From Sclerotinia nivalis (lineage: Eukaryota; Ascomycota; Leotiomycetes; Helotiales; Sclerotiniaceae), in assembly GCA_029531795.1 (NCBI GenBank), contig JAPEIS010000002.1:1860001-1924000 (forward strand): 64,000 bases of DNA. Direction: 5' to 3'. Under the pieces are notes generated by a model. The model ran no database searches and had not been told where the DNA came from. It saw only the letters and a list, made by a program, of their open reading frames with translations. Of this stretch, positions 48,976-60,595 are shown in pieces. A program made the position numbers and the translations under genes. The first letter of the stretch is position 1. The number at the start of each line of letters is the position of its first letter.

Positions 48976-50305
48976 ATGCCTCCTTGTCAAAAGGCCGTAG
49001 GGCCTATGGCACGATGCCTACAAAAAACTCCGTCATTATGTCTACCTGCAAGATCAATACGAACGTTTACGAGCTCCACGACATTCAATGCAGAAGCTGC
49101 GGTTCAGGAAGCAGCACCCTCTGGTCTCGACCCGGCAACGGTTGTAAGGCCACAAAATGAACGGAAGTTGATGAGGCAGGGTATTATGCCTATAGGATCC
49201 AGACGTCGTCGTGCGGCGCTGAAGAGTTCCGCCAATGTCCCTTTCGAACAACTACCATATCAATGTTTCCAGGAAGCTCGAAAGATCTTACAAGCGGACA
49301 GAGAGGAAAAGTTAGAGATGATCGCGAAGGAGAGATTACGGCTCAAGAACTTGGAGGCACAGGATGTTTCAATTAGCGGGGGCGAGAGGCAGAAACAGAC
49401 CAGACTGGACAGTATAAGGAGGTATATCGAGTATTTAAAGATCCAGGCAGACATCAATGATCCTTTGATCAAGAAGCGATTTGAGGATGGTGAAGGTATG
49501 GAAATTGCAAAAGCTGTTGCTTTCTGTCGCATTGCTAAATCTCTTAGGTGATATGAATAAACCAATTTACCGCTACCTAGCAGATCGAAAATGGCGCGAG
49601 TATCAACGCAAAGTGATTGTTCAACGTATAGAGCAATTTTCGATCGTCCCTGATCTTCTTCCTCATTTCGAACCTACCGCCGAAGTCCGTCTCGCTTTCC
49701 AAAGCCGAAATGTTCAACCGGGAGACTATGTGGATTCCAGAGTCAGCGAATTTCCAGCTAGATTAAAGGTTCGGGTCTTCGACAAAGGGGAGAGACTCGT
49801 CAGTGTGGTGGTTGTGGATGCAGATGTTCCGAATGTGGAGAACGATCACTTTAACACGAGATGTCATTATCTCGCTGCCAATATTCCAATCTCGCCGGTA
49901 CAAGACTCTCTACCGCTATCTAAAGCCGACCCAGAAAGCCAATTGATCCTCCCGTGGCTACCACCATTCGCGCAAAAAGGATCACCATATCACCGATACT
50001 CGATATTCGTATTGGAGCAAAAGCCCGGACAAGTTCTGGACGTAGCAGCACTCAAAGCATTATATCAGCGTGATCGATTCAACTTGAGAGGTTTCAAAGA
50101 TAGACATGATGTACAACCCATAGGACTGGGGCTTTTCAGAAGTGAATGGGATGAAGGTACTAAGGGAGTTATGCAGAGAGCAGGAATCGAAGGATGGGAT
50201 ATTGAGTTCAAGAGGACGAGAATCCCAGCGCTGAAGCCAAAACAGAAGGCTAGAGGTTGGGAGGCTCGTCATGCTAGTGATAAGTATAAGTCTTTGAGGA
50301 GATAA
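48976..50305 (+). CDS. MRPL35: Mitochondrial large-subunit ribosomal protein mL38 (PEBP fold)
   Basis: Two exons, 48976-49495 and 49548-50305 (52-bp intron, GTATGG...CTTAG), giving 425 aa. The N-terminus is rich in Arg, Ser and Thr with a basic presequence ([21 protein letters not shown]). About 90-175 is helical and charged. About 190-425 is the phosphatidylethanolamine-binding-protein-like domain: [18 protein letters not shown], the conserved [23 protein letters not shown] block (D-x-DVP of PEBP), then [14 protein letters not shown] and RDRFNLRGF. Ends with an [16 protein letters not shown] segment. Structural protein of the central protuberance in fungal mitoribosomes. ATG at 48976 is the first in frame; an inner ATG (residue 11) is possible. 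Confidence 0.93.
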
Positions 50306-52223
50306 TATTTATGATAGCTAAAAATGTATCATATTTGTAATATCTGCTGAACTTTGGTCTTCATAATGCTCAAGCTGAGTATGATCGTTGCTACTGTATG
50401 ACTACGTATGTTTTCATGGTGTTGAGATCAATAGCCACCTCGAATACAAGTCAAGTATCCCTTATCTTATTCCTCTTTCCTTTCTCACAGGAAATCTTAT
50501 ATTCTCAAATGGATATGCCCAAAAGGAATACCTGAAAGCTTTGATCAAGCGATTGTGTCGTTAGCTAACAAACTTGGAATTCCTGTTTTTGGAGATGATA
50601 GCTCACCGGGGACTTCAGAAGAAAATACTCACAGCGAACTTCTATTTGTTAAAAAGGAGTTTGATTGAGCTCACGGTGTTGGATCAATTGAAGCCGTTTT
50701 GACCGAAGTATATATATTCGGCAAATTACTCTCATACCCTTCAAAGTGAAATAAATACACATGAAGTGCTAATGGTTGTGTTACCTTGTTCACAGCATTG
50801 TATTGTTATTTTCCTCACTATTAAATATGGCATTAGCATCCCTCTATCGATTAATTATATGATCTAACTAGTCAGGTCAGTCGTTTTTGAGGCCTAACAA
50901 CAATTAGGTTTGTACGTAAAGTGTAGAGATATATACGTTACTTACTTAATGTCTTCTTGCGATGGGATTTTGGGCTATCTTTTACAGCCTGAGAGGAGGC
51001 AAATATTGGAGTCTGATAACCTACCATTTGTAAAGTTCGCAGCCACAATCTTTTAGCCATATAAGCTCCGAAGCTTCAAATTGCAAGTTTAGATATCACC
51101 CAAACGATAGCAATAATCTAAATCGATTATGATTTAATATGCCTATGGCTTACTTAGGCTTCGATTGCAAATGGCTGCAACGGTTTTGCTGCATAAAGCA
51201 TAAATGTGGCCATCCTACCAGCACTAAGATTGGCCCTAATGTACGCGGTCTTGTAGGAAAAATTGAAAGGCCAGGCGGAGCGGTGGTGGTGGGAAAGGGC
51301 TAGCAGATGTGAAGAAAACAGAAGAGGATTAACTGGCTAAAGGAAAGATGTGCCCAGTAGATGGTGGAAGTGATTATGACTTGGTAAAGGGATACCTATT
51401 CTGTGCGGACTCTTTATTTGATTATTGTTCCTGCGGCTTATCGACGCAAATGTTGTGTTTTTTAGCCCTCTCAGATATTGTGGATTGTAATCGTATTTTC
51501 TGAATCGGAGTAAAATTGGAAACGGCAACACTAGGAGGAGAGCGAGATGCCTTCTTGTTGCAATTATTGCTAGTTGGGGAGGTAAGTGAGTGCTTTGATT
51601 CGGTATACTGTTTGTACACTGGTATCCATGATCAGCCAAAAGTACTCAATCGAGATGAATGGCCTACTTTGGCTTTCTGGCATTGAGGATTGCCGTTAAA
51701 GCTTTTGGATGTCTTCTTTTACTTGGTGAGTGGCCATATCAACTGGAGGGAGGAATGTTGATGAACAGGTAGTTGGACAGAGATGGTGGATGGAAGAGCT
51801 AGAGGTATGACAGATGAGAGGTGGTAGAAAGTGGAATGTTATGAGTTGAAAGGGATGTGGATTTAGAATCTATGGGAAGCTCTATATAAGTGCAAGGATA
51901 AGCGGAGCCTGGTTCTATTTAGGACGTCATCCGACTCAATAGATTCAACCCTTCCACAGATGATGAATTGAAACGTCCATTACCCCAGTCTACACAAGTG
52001 CACGAAAACCGAACGTATCTCCATTGCCTTCTTAGCTAATTGAATATCCTCGCCGTCTCCAAATTTGATGACCGAAAGGTCTTGTAATCATACATAAACA
52101 CAAGTATCTGTAAAGGTGGAAAGGTATGCTTCGTTCCATACAATTTTCTAGATCTTTGGTTTTACAATTACTAACCATTAGCAAAGGAAACAAGAATATT
52201 TCACTCACACTATGAGATAGATA
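50306..52223. other. Intergenic, no recognised gene
   Basis: AT-leaning sequence with only short overlapping frames (about 51337-51639 minus). No ORF with known content, RNA gene or repeat boundaries found. Confidence 0.4.
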
Positions 52224-52460
52224 ATGACCATGGCGCTTTACGATCAAGTCCGACCCCCTACAATATCTTCTGACCATGAGCTACAACAGGTGGTCAAGAA
52301 AGTGGGCGAAGACGAGGAGGATACTGAACAAGAAGCGACTTTCAAAATCGCGCTCTCCAAAACCATTCAAGATCATGATACCGATGCTCAAGATATTGAA
52401 AAGAGCGACATCAAAGTCGACTTCGAGGCTGATACTCCGTCAATTCTTTCTGACAATTAA
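52224..52460 (+). CDS. Small acidic hypothetical protein (78 aa)
   Basis: ATG-initiated frame MTMALYDQVRPPTISSDHE..., 78 codons, strongly acidic with Glu/Asp clusters and Gln (GEDEEDTEQEATF, DHDTDAQDIEKSD), likely disordered. Nothing indicates family or location. Possible alternative: the first exon of a larger gene, since downstream sequence (52489-52854) is open in another frame but shows no known domain. Confidence 0.3.
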   Translation: MTMALYDQVRPPTISSDHELQQVVKKVGEDEEDTEQEATFKIALSKTIQDHDTDAQDIEKSDIKVDFEADTPSILSDN

Positions 52461-53233
52461 GAGTTGTTGATTTCGAAATCTCGAAAGAATGTACAGATAT
52501 GTGGCTTTGGCATTGCGATTATGCACAAAGAAACGGGAAGAAACTTCCAAATATTCAAGAGCAAAGCATTATAGATTTGGACAGTTTTTTAATTTTGGAA
52601 TCGATCCTTTCTTCGAACGAGATTGGGGAGAGATTGGAAAAGGCGACATGTATTTCTTAAGCTCTATAAACGGAAACAATTTTCGGAAGCTAATTTGCCG
52701 ATACAGATTAGATTTCCGCATTTCCTCTCCTATTATCCAGCTGCCCTGTCCTTTTACTCTCGCTCCATCTCAAATGCCACTTGTAAGCCAGACAGACAAA
52801 CCTCGCGACCCACCTCGCTCCTGCTTTTACCTCATCCTTAAAATGAGACACTAGAAAATAGTTGAATACCTACCTATTGATTTTTAAAAGTAAAAGTATA
52901 CAGAAAATTTCGCCATGAATCCAACTGGGGTGGCTAGGACAAACAAAATGCAAGAGAGATTCATTAGACAATGATTTCTATTGATTCTTTATTACATCTC
53001 GTCTTATCATTTCATAATCTAACAGCATGCAAGCATGAATTCCTTCCCAAAGATATATAATATATTTTATAACGCCATCCCAAAGAGCTCCAGATATTAG
53101 GTTTGTCCTAATATCCGCAAGCGATGCAATGTAATTCGTCCAACCGTATGATCATTAATTAACACCATTAGATATCAACCTTCCCAGATCCCCATCCACC
53201 GCATCCAGATCTTTCTATGACCTATCCCATCAT
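52461..53233. other. Intergenic
   Basis: Holds overlapping short frames (52489-52854 plus) without recognisable content, and the 3' flank of the MFS transporter gene. Confidence 0.4.
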
Positions 53234-55103
53234 CTATCCTCCTACAGCCGCCATCTCCATAAATAACTTCTCTCTCTTCAACAAGAAACTCAAGAGTAAC
53301 GTCAAAGCCGCACCAGCCACTACCAAATAATAAGTTTGGTCAATCGCCTGCACAATACCCTCAATCGCCTTATCCCTCAGTTCCTGCGACACACTTTGAA
53401 ACAGCGCACTTTGGGACCCGGCAATTGCACTTCTGATTTGGTCCGCCGAGAAGTGCTGGCTTTCGAATGCCGCATTAACATTTTTAAATGCGGTACTTTG
53501 AAAGACTGTACCAGAGACCGCAAGACCGATGACTACACCGCCGATTTGAGCTACATTGATATATCCAATTGAGGCAGGGACTTCTTGGCCACGACCATCG
53601 CGACCGAGGATAGCGGGTGCGATACTGTATGAGGCTTGGGTGATCATACCGCAACCAATGGCGATGAGGATACTCCAGCCGTAGATGGAACCTGCGTTTG
53701 TGGAGGTGGTGACTGTGGTCATTGCGGCGCCTCCGCTGAGAGCAAACATACCCCAGAGAACGAAGAACGGCCAGTAATAGCCTACCTTGGGCATGAGTAT
53801 TCCTTGTGACATGACGGTTACAATGTAGAGGACGATAAATGGCATGAGTCTGACAGCGGCTTCAATACCATCGTCTCCTTTGGAGAATTGGAAGAAGAGG
53901 GGGATATAGAAGATAGGAACGAAGAGTGCTGTTCCTGCTGCTGCGGTACAGATGAATAGGAGAAGCATAGTTCGTGATTTGAGGAATTGGACTGGGAATA
54001 GTCGATCCTCAGGTGTGGTGAAAATGCAAAATTGTTGTTGGACTGCGAAAAGGATGAAGATAACACCACAAGCGACGAATGTACCAATCGTGCGACCATC
54101 ATTCCAGGCCCAGTTGGCACCACCAAAGGTAAGAGCGATGACGAATGAGGTAAAGAGACCAGCGTTCAATAGAGCTCCAATCCAGTCAACATGCTTGACT
54201 TTGTGGAGTATGTCTAGGTCAGGCTGTGGATCGAATGATGGGATCAGAAGGAGAGCAGGCACTGCGATACCAAAGATGACGAGATTGATATAGAAAGCCT
54301 AATCAGGCTGTTAGTATTTGTGAGTTAACTTTTTAGCAGGATACTCACCCATCTCCAGGTTGCTCCTGAATCTGCGAAAGCTCCTCCAATCACAGGGCCA
54401 AGAATCGTTCCAAGACCCCAAGTAATACCAACGCCTCCAAGATAAAGGGGACGTTCTTGAATGGTAGTATTGATGGCGACCAAATTCAAGGTTCCGAGGT
54501 ACATGCCAGCTCCTCCTACACCAGCAATCACTCTTCCAACAATGAGCGCATTCATGTTTGGAGCAGCACCGCATACAGCACTACCAACGATGAAGATGAC
54601 GACTGAAACGACATGGGTCCACTTGACATTGAAAGTACTATAAGCTTTACCACTAAGAATATAATTAGTATCTACGTGATCATCAAAGGATGTCATACTT
54701 ACATAGTAAGGATCGTAGCAATAGACCCTAGCGGGAAACCAGTACCCAACCAAGATAACTTTGAAATATCACCATAAGTTCCGAGTACAGCAGATTGAAT
54801 ATCAGCGGCAATAGTATTGTCCAAGCCATACAAGAAAGTAGCGACATAGAAACCAACACAAATGACAATCCATTTCCAACCAGTAACTGTTCTCACTTGT
54901 CCCGGCTCAGAGGGTGGACTGCTGTATATTGGACCCTTCTCTGAATCTGTTGTAAAGGCATCCCCCTCCGATCGTTCGAGTCTCACAGGTTTGTCATCTA
55001 AGGATGAGGTTGAGGAGGCGAGTGTGGAGTTTCTACCTGGTTGGGAAGCAGTTTCTGTTGTACTTGAAGACATTGTTGGGTTTCCACAACTCTCACAGTA
55101 CAT
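53234..55103 (-). CDS. MFS transporter, DHA2 type (drug/H+ antiporter-like, 14 helices)
   Basis: Three exons on the minus strand: 55103-54703, 54652-54349 and 54298-53234, giving 589 aa. A Ser/Thr-rich cytosolic tail of about 70 residues precedes the first helix (WKWIVICVGFYVATFLYGLD, with the D-x-TI motif at GLDNTIAADIQ). The loop after TM2 reads GKAYSTFNVKW (position of motif A). GVGGAGMYLG and the antiporter motif C, WGLGTILGPVIGGAFAD, follow, then WRWAFYINLVIF across the last splice. The rest predicts further helices to a total of 14, ending KREKLFMEM. Expected at the plasma membrane or vacuole, exporting toxic compounds or metabolites by proton exchange; substrate unknown. No biosynthetic gene lies nearby. 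A second ATG ten codons in (MSSSTTETAS) could be the start. Confidence 0.92.
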
Positions 55104-55990
55104 GTGAATGAAAACGTGAATGAGGTTGAAAAAATGAAGAGTAAAAAAGATAATGAAACATTGGAGTAGGAAATATTATATCAATATATAAGCAAACGAA
55201 GTTAGGATACTTCCAGCCTGTCTTTCATGTGCCGTGCCGAACGACATGATTCCGTGCCAGATTGGAAAGCAAAAGGAGTGTGGGTAAATTGAATCGGCCA
55301 TAATGCTCAATGATCCCGAAAAATTATACAATTCTTGTTGGTATTTGCCAAGATACGTTCCCAAAGATTGAGAAATAGACGCGTTTGCGCATAGCACTTC
55401 CAGAAATAATGTGATCTGATGGGGTTTCGGAGATGTTTGTCGGACTAAAATCTGATAGAATATCGGAGTTAGGTGATATTGTAAGATTTATCACATTGAA
55501 AGGGACAATATTTGATTGCATTTGATTGGATAAAAGATGAGATGCTGAATATTCCGCGGAGGTCTTAAAATCTTCTCCTCACTATTTGATAAATTGATAT
55601 TGCTTTCTGAGATAATCTTTTGGTCTTCCACTTGGGCAGGCAATAATTAGTTGTTGTTGTTGTTGTTATTGTGATGGTGAAATTAGAAAATTGATCGGTG
55701 TTTGTGGGGAAGATCTCCGAAGATGTTGACGCTAGCTGTGATAGTACTAGCATACTCGTACCTCCTTAACAACTTTATCATATCAAGCTACCGGAGCCCA
55801 ACAATAAAGAATGTGACAACAACACATTGTCTCCAAAGCTATGGACCCGAGTACAAAATATCCATTAAAAGTGTCTACCTACTTCAGGAGTGTTCTTGGC
55901 TTTTTGGTGTTGTCATCTTTTTCTTACCGTAGAATGATCTTAGGGTCATGTCAAAGACCATTAACTCATTCTGCAAATGTTTTGCATACT
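55104..55990. other. Intergenic, upstream of the MFS transporter
   Basis: No gene recognised. Contains a (TTG)n-like run near 55,648-55,665. Promoter elements of the transporter should lie in 55,104-55,400; none stands out. Confidence 0.4.
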
Positions 55991-56415
55991 AACAATTCTG
56001 ACTCACTTTCTAATACTCACCGAGTCGGGCCGTAACCCTGACCCTACAAAGTCTCCCGCTCAAGCTCTATTAAGAATTGGTGCCGAAGTTGTGTCTGCTC
56101 ATTTGGGTGTTCTTGACTCCATCAAGGTTGCTCTATCCGGAGGCTTTACTTGCTATCACAAATTCCGTGACCAAATCCCATTTGATATTGAAGTTTCTCA
56201 AGCCAAAACGATTAATCTAATGGCTTTCAAGCTTCCTCACCTCGAGCATATATTCTGAGTAGTTTGCCCGATGGAAGGACATTAGCTGAAGGTAAACTTT
56301 AGAGTATTCTACCACATAACGCTAAAACACCCATCCGACATGATTTGGTTGAGAATTATCCGAGTTTGTGGAAAGAAACTACACAGGCGGTTATCGAATA
56401 CTACCTTCAAGATTA
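55991..56415 (+). pseudogene. Decayed coding fragment, unknown family
   Basis: The frame ending at 56258 reads ...DPTKSPAQALLRIGAEVV, SAHLGVLDSIKVALSGGF, ...LPHLEHIF, with protein-like composition. Further coding-like pieces follow in other frames: SLPDGRTLAEG near 56,265-56,295 and IRHDLVENYPSLWKETTQ near 56,335-56,390, ending at a stop near 56,415. The pieces are linked only by frameshifts, and no splice sites fit. It directly precedes the kinase-like pseudogene and may have been part of the same or an adjacent gene. Confidence 0.4.
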
Positions 56416-56444
56416 GATCAAGTATTCAGTGGTCCTAGATCTTA

Positions 56445-57814
56445 ATAAGGTTCGTTTTTGTTTATCTTCGGTATAGGATACGGCTTACAATGAGGCTCGA
56501 TAGGCGTCGGATCGGTCGATCGTATCTTCAATGCCATATTGATGTGGTACTCGAGTTCATTATTCCGATTCTGAAGACTCAAAAATGGCACTTTTAGGGA
56601 TCTTGAGACGGCGAAAGGAATTGTTTGGCAAGCAAGTCGTGCATTTTGAAGATACAATTACAAAAAATGAAAGAGTAAAGATATAACCCGATAGTAAGTT
56701 GTCCTCATCGGTTTCGAAGCCCTGATATTCTAATGGTACTCTATAGAACTCGATATCAAAAGTAGCTTTGAGCAAGCATCCTCTGAGCAGTGTGCCAAGC
56801 AGTTTTCGAGATATGGCCTTCCAACAGATATAGTCGTGACTAGCACAGAGCTTGTCGAGGCTTTGCAATGCGAAGATGAGTTGATGAAGGACAAGAAACA
56901 TGTTCAGACTGAAGAAATAAAGATTTCATGAGCCATTTACCTCGGAGGTACAAGGCTCGTCGGCCCAAGAATTCGAACAAATTGTCGAAAATGTCGACAA
57001 TGATATAGAGGCCCTCTACGATTGGATGGCAGAACCATGTATTCCACTTTTCCAGCAATTGGCGCAAGCTCCAACAACGTTCAAGCCTTTGAGCTTACAG
57101 GAATATTTCTGGCCCGCAGCGAAGTTCAGTCTTCGCAGACTGGCTGATGTCAATGGAAAGCCAAAAATAGAGCTAATGACTTTTGATACCAAAATAGAAG
57201 CTCAATTCACGCCAAGTATCTCGTTCCCTTCTAATACTTACCCTGATATAAAACGAATCGCTTCATCCCAGGTCATTATTGTACCAAATCCTCTTTTGAT
57301 GGAATTCGCATTGGCTCATGGACCATCGAAAGTTCTCGTGGAAAACTTGGGGGAATACTATTTTAAGGAAGCTCTGGATAGAGAGAGCTTGGAAAGTGAG
57401 ATCGGAATTCTATTCAAGTTAAAGAATACAGTTTTGGGGAAGGAAAATCGAATACCACAACTCTATGCTGTTGTCCAAGATACTTCTGATGGTCCTATAC
57501 TCGGTTTCCTCACACACTTCATCAAGGGGGAAACATTACCAGATGTGATGAAAAAGTTGCCGTCAGCATCCTTGAAACATAAGTGGATCTCGCAACTTCA
57601 AAAAACTGTGGACGAAATTCATCAAGAAGGCATCGTCTGGGGGGATGCAAAGCCCGATAATATCCTCGTCGATCAAGATGATAATCTGGTAGTGTTAGAT
57701 TTTAATGGAGGTCGTACAGAAGGCTGGGTGGCAGCTGAGTATATGGATACTATGATTGGGGATAATCTCGCGACTGCAAAAATCAAGGACATGATCTTAG
57801 AGAATTCGAGTTAG
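56445..57814 (+). pseudogene. Frameshifted protein-kinase-like gene
   Basis: Read on the plus strand, coding sense continues across several frames: RRIGRSYLQCHIDVVLEF (about 56,495-56,552), ALLGILRRRKELFGKQ from 56,577, YNPIVSCPHRFRSPDILM near 56,685, SSFEQASSEQCAKQF to EEIKIS near 56,930, then an open frame from about 56,930 to 57,814. Shifts are by single bases, one at an A5 run (56,580). The last frame ends in a kinase catalytic core with IHQEGIVWGDAKPDNILVD (HRD replaced by VWGD with Asp) and VLDFNGGRTEGW (DFG replaced by DFN-G). Related kinase-like proteins are common in leotiomycetes. Either a pseudogene or a gene with assembly indels; the ATG at 57026 alone gives 262 aa. Confidence 0.65.
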
Positions 57815-59146
57815 CAAAAATATATACACCATCCTAACTCTCTCAAACAACGATTCATTCCTCTGATGTTTATCACAACCTGATTGATGCTATACACATC
57901 ATGGCCAGTCATGGCAACCGGCATCAGTGCATGATAAAGGTAGGTGTACAGACGGTTTAGCTGGAAATGCCACCAGTGAGATCATATCACGACGGGAGAT
58001 AATGCGTGTGCCGGACCAACTTGCACCCACTAGGCTCGCGTTTTATGTAAGTTAAACTGGGTCTAGCATATCTGTTGTTTCTTCAAGGTCAGTATCAGTT
58101 TTGAATATCACGCTCTGCGTACTGATGATACGACTTGTACAAAGAGAGACCGCAGGGTGCCGAATTACGAGGTCGCTGTTTGGTGGGGCAAGCGGACGAC
58201 GGATATTCTATACGCGGGCAGAGAGAGGGAGAGATATCACAGGGAAGGCTTAATTTAAGGAATACAAAGTACTTTGTGGTGCCACATAAGAGTTCTGGTC
58301 CGGACTCACCGCACACTAAGCGAAATCACACCAAAATTGACGAATTTTCAACTTCTCACACTCTTGCTTTTTATATAAAGAATGAAGATAATTCATCAAA
58401 ATTTATATTTATATAGAGATAATCAATTAAAATTTAGTAAAAATTAAATAGAATATTTTTATATATTTTTGTTTTGAAATTATATATATTCGAAGTCAAA
58501 AAAGCAAAAAAGTTCAAAAAAATCGCTTATTTTGTATAGGAAATGTAATACAATTGTAGGAAAGAGCCGAGAAATCAGAGTTCAATTATCCTTAGAATCT
58601 ATAACTAGAAAACAAAAAATCGATAACCCCAAAAGGATTATCTATAGCTACAGACATGTGATCGACCTCGAGCGACTAGCGCTCGGGACCCGATCGAATG
58701 ATCGGCTTATATAATCCTTCGAACCGTGACACGCTTTATCGTATAAATCTCCAAATAAAACAAATATAAATATTCCAAAAATCCCCATCACTTATCTACT
58801 ATAGAAAACACAATGAATAAATACAAAAACCCACTTTATCACGAAAGCCGGCGTTAGGAATTGAATCTAAATAGATATGAATAATATCTCTGGTCAACAA
58901 CTATTTATATATCTACTCGAGTACTCTGTACAATCAATTATTCCTCTCCGTATAAAACACTCCTTCTCAAAATCCTCCTCAAAATCCCACTTCCCCCTTC
59001 CCCCCTAAAAATTCTCCTCCTCCCCCTCCTCCTCCTCCCCCCTCCTCCTCCTCCCTCTCCCCCTTCTCCCCCCTCCAAGAACCCCAAAACCAATTACCCC
59101 CGTTTTCTCCATCCATCCCAACCACCCACCCACAAAAAAAAGACAC
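57815..59146. other. Intergenic with an AT-rich repeat-like patch
   Basis: 58,320-58,720 is AT-rich and looks like a decayed repeat. On its minus side it begins TGTCACGGTTCG with a TTATATAAG motif (about 58,706-58,715) and GATCG-type palindromes, which recalls the LTR family at 11.5 kb, but the other end could not be placed. 59,020-59,075 is a nearly pure C/T tract (TCC repeats). Confidence 0.4.
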
Positions 59147-59267
59147 TGCCCGTTCTAGGAATCGAACCTAGGATCTCATCATTCATCCATTCACCAATTC
59201 CCATCATTCTATAAACTGGGTTTCGACAAACTACTAGTGATGCGCTTTACCGCTAAGCCAAACGGGC
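59147..59267 (-). tRNA. tRNA-Thr (anticodon AGU) with intron
   Basis: On the minus strand, the acceptor GCCCGTT pairs with AACGGGC (discriminator A). D arm GCTTAGCGGTAAAGC, anticodon stem CATCA/TGATG, anticodon loop CTAGTAG-type with AGT at 34-36, T arm CTAGG-TTCGATT-CCTAG. An intron of about 48 nt follows position 37. A T8 run just downstream (59,133-59,140 complement) is a normal RNA polymerase III terminator. Confidence 0.9.
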
Positions 59268-60026
59268 TATTTTCTTTGTAAGATTACCAGTGACACGTGC
59301 TTGATAATCGGAATTTGTGCTGGGAATGCGCGTTATATTTTAGTGAGAGGAGCGGGAGGAGGGTTTACAGGCGAGATTTCGGCGTAGTTTATGGATCGGA
59401 TCTTATTTCTTGGGTTGAGTGGATGGAGGATGGATAAAAAATCGTGAATTGCTATATCAATTATCAATCAAGAAAGGGTATCGTAACAACCGCAACTAAA
59501 ACCGCAACTTAAAACCAAAACCAAGAACTAACTAATCTGGTATCTCCTAGTAACTATATTCCATTCCATTCCGTTTCCATTCCACCTTCCACCTCCCGCT
59601 ATCCATATCAAAAAATAATAAGATAAGATAAGATTATATTTCGCAAACCATGTGAAATCAACGAAACTTTCTTATTAGAGGGGAAAACTCCACGATAATT
59701 TCATTCTTCGTCGTTGCTCGTCTTTCTTATATCCTGCCCTTCTTGCCTCGCCATGGCCTATTGATGCTCGTTCCTTAAGATGGTTGTTAAGTGGATGATG
59801 GGATTTGTTTGTGGTGTTGTGTTTGATTTTTGGGAAGGTATCGCGATTGCTGGAAGCTGATGGAGGGCCATGAACACTGTAGGGGATGATGAAGATGGCG
59901 ATTCTATCGATATCGACCGATAAGGTGCTACTTGGTAGCATATTTCAATCAATAACCCCCAAACCCTCACATCCTCTCTCATACCTTATTCTCCCCTCCC
60001 TCATCCCCTCTCCATCCCACCACCAC
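59268..60026. other. Intergenic
   Basis: Between tRNA-Thr and the MARVEL-like gene; short repeats such as AAAACCAAAACC near 59,510 and AATAAGATAAGATAAGATT near 59,617-59,635. No gene recognised. Confidence 0.45.
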
Positions 60027-60595
60027 CTAAACCCCCGGACTACCAGCTCTCCCACTCGCCCTCCCCGTCCACCTAGTCCTCTTCTCCCTACTCCAAAAAA
60101 GCACCATGCCCGCCGTACTCCCCGCCCACAAAAGCGCATTAACCAAATCCACCCAAACGGCATTTTTCATCCTCTGCACCCCCGCATCTCCTTCCGCTCT
60201 CTCATGTATATACATATTTCCAAAGAGACCAAAGAGGGCAATCCAAAGAATAAATAGGATCGCATCCCAGAGAAAGAGGACGGGGATGAGGTTAAAGAGG
60301 GGAATTAGATGGAGGAGAGAGGTTGCTGCGGAGAGGGAGGCGGTTGTTACGGCGTAGACCTGGGAAGGATGGATGTTAGTTTTTGATGGGAGTTTGGGGA
60401 GGATGAGAGGAGGGAGAAAACAAAACATACCCATTTCCCATCCGAATATTTATGTTCTCTATTCGCTTTAGCCAGATCAGTTCCATACAATCCAATAACA
60501 GTAAGAGCCATGACGAATTGTAAAAATCTCCATATCGCATGCGTGGTACGTCCAACTCCGTACCCGAGCGGATTCATACGATCGAGGATTGACAT
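60027..60595 (-). CDS. MARVEL-like four-helix membrane protein
   Basis: Two exons on the minus strand, 60595-60431 and 60359-60027 (71-bp intron, GTATGT...CCCAG), giving 165 aa. Helices: about 22-40 (WRFLQFVMALTVIGLYGTDL), 57-75 (VYAVTTASLSAATSLLHLI), 80-100 (VLFLWDAILFILWIALFGLFG) and 125-145 (VDLVNALLWAGSTAGMVLFW). Charged loops and an Arg/Gly-rich tail follow. The fungal MARVEL-type signature is the Arg-x-x-Q in helix 1, the aromatic-rich W-DAILFILW and the late A-W-D/V pattern. Probably sits in plasma or internal membranes; function unknown. The start was chosen at ATG 60595; the frame is open further upstream only in non-coding-like sequence. Confidence 0.8.
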
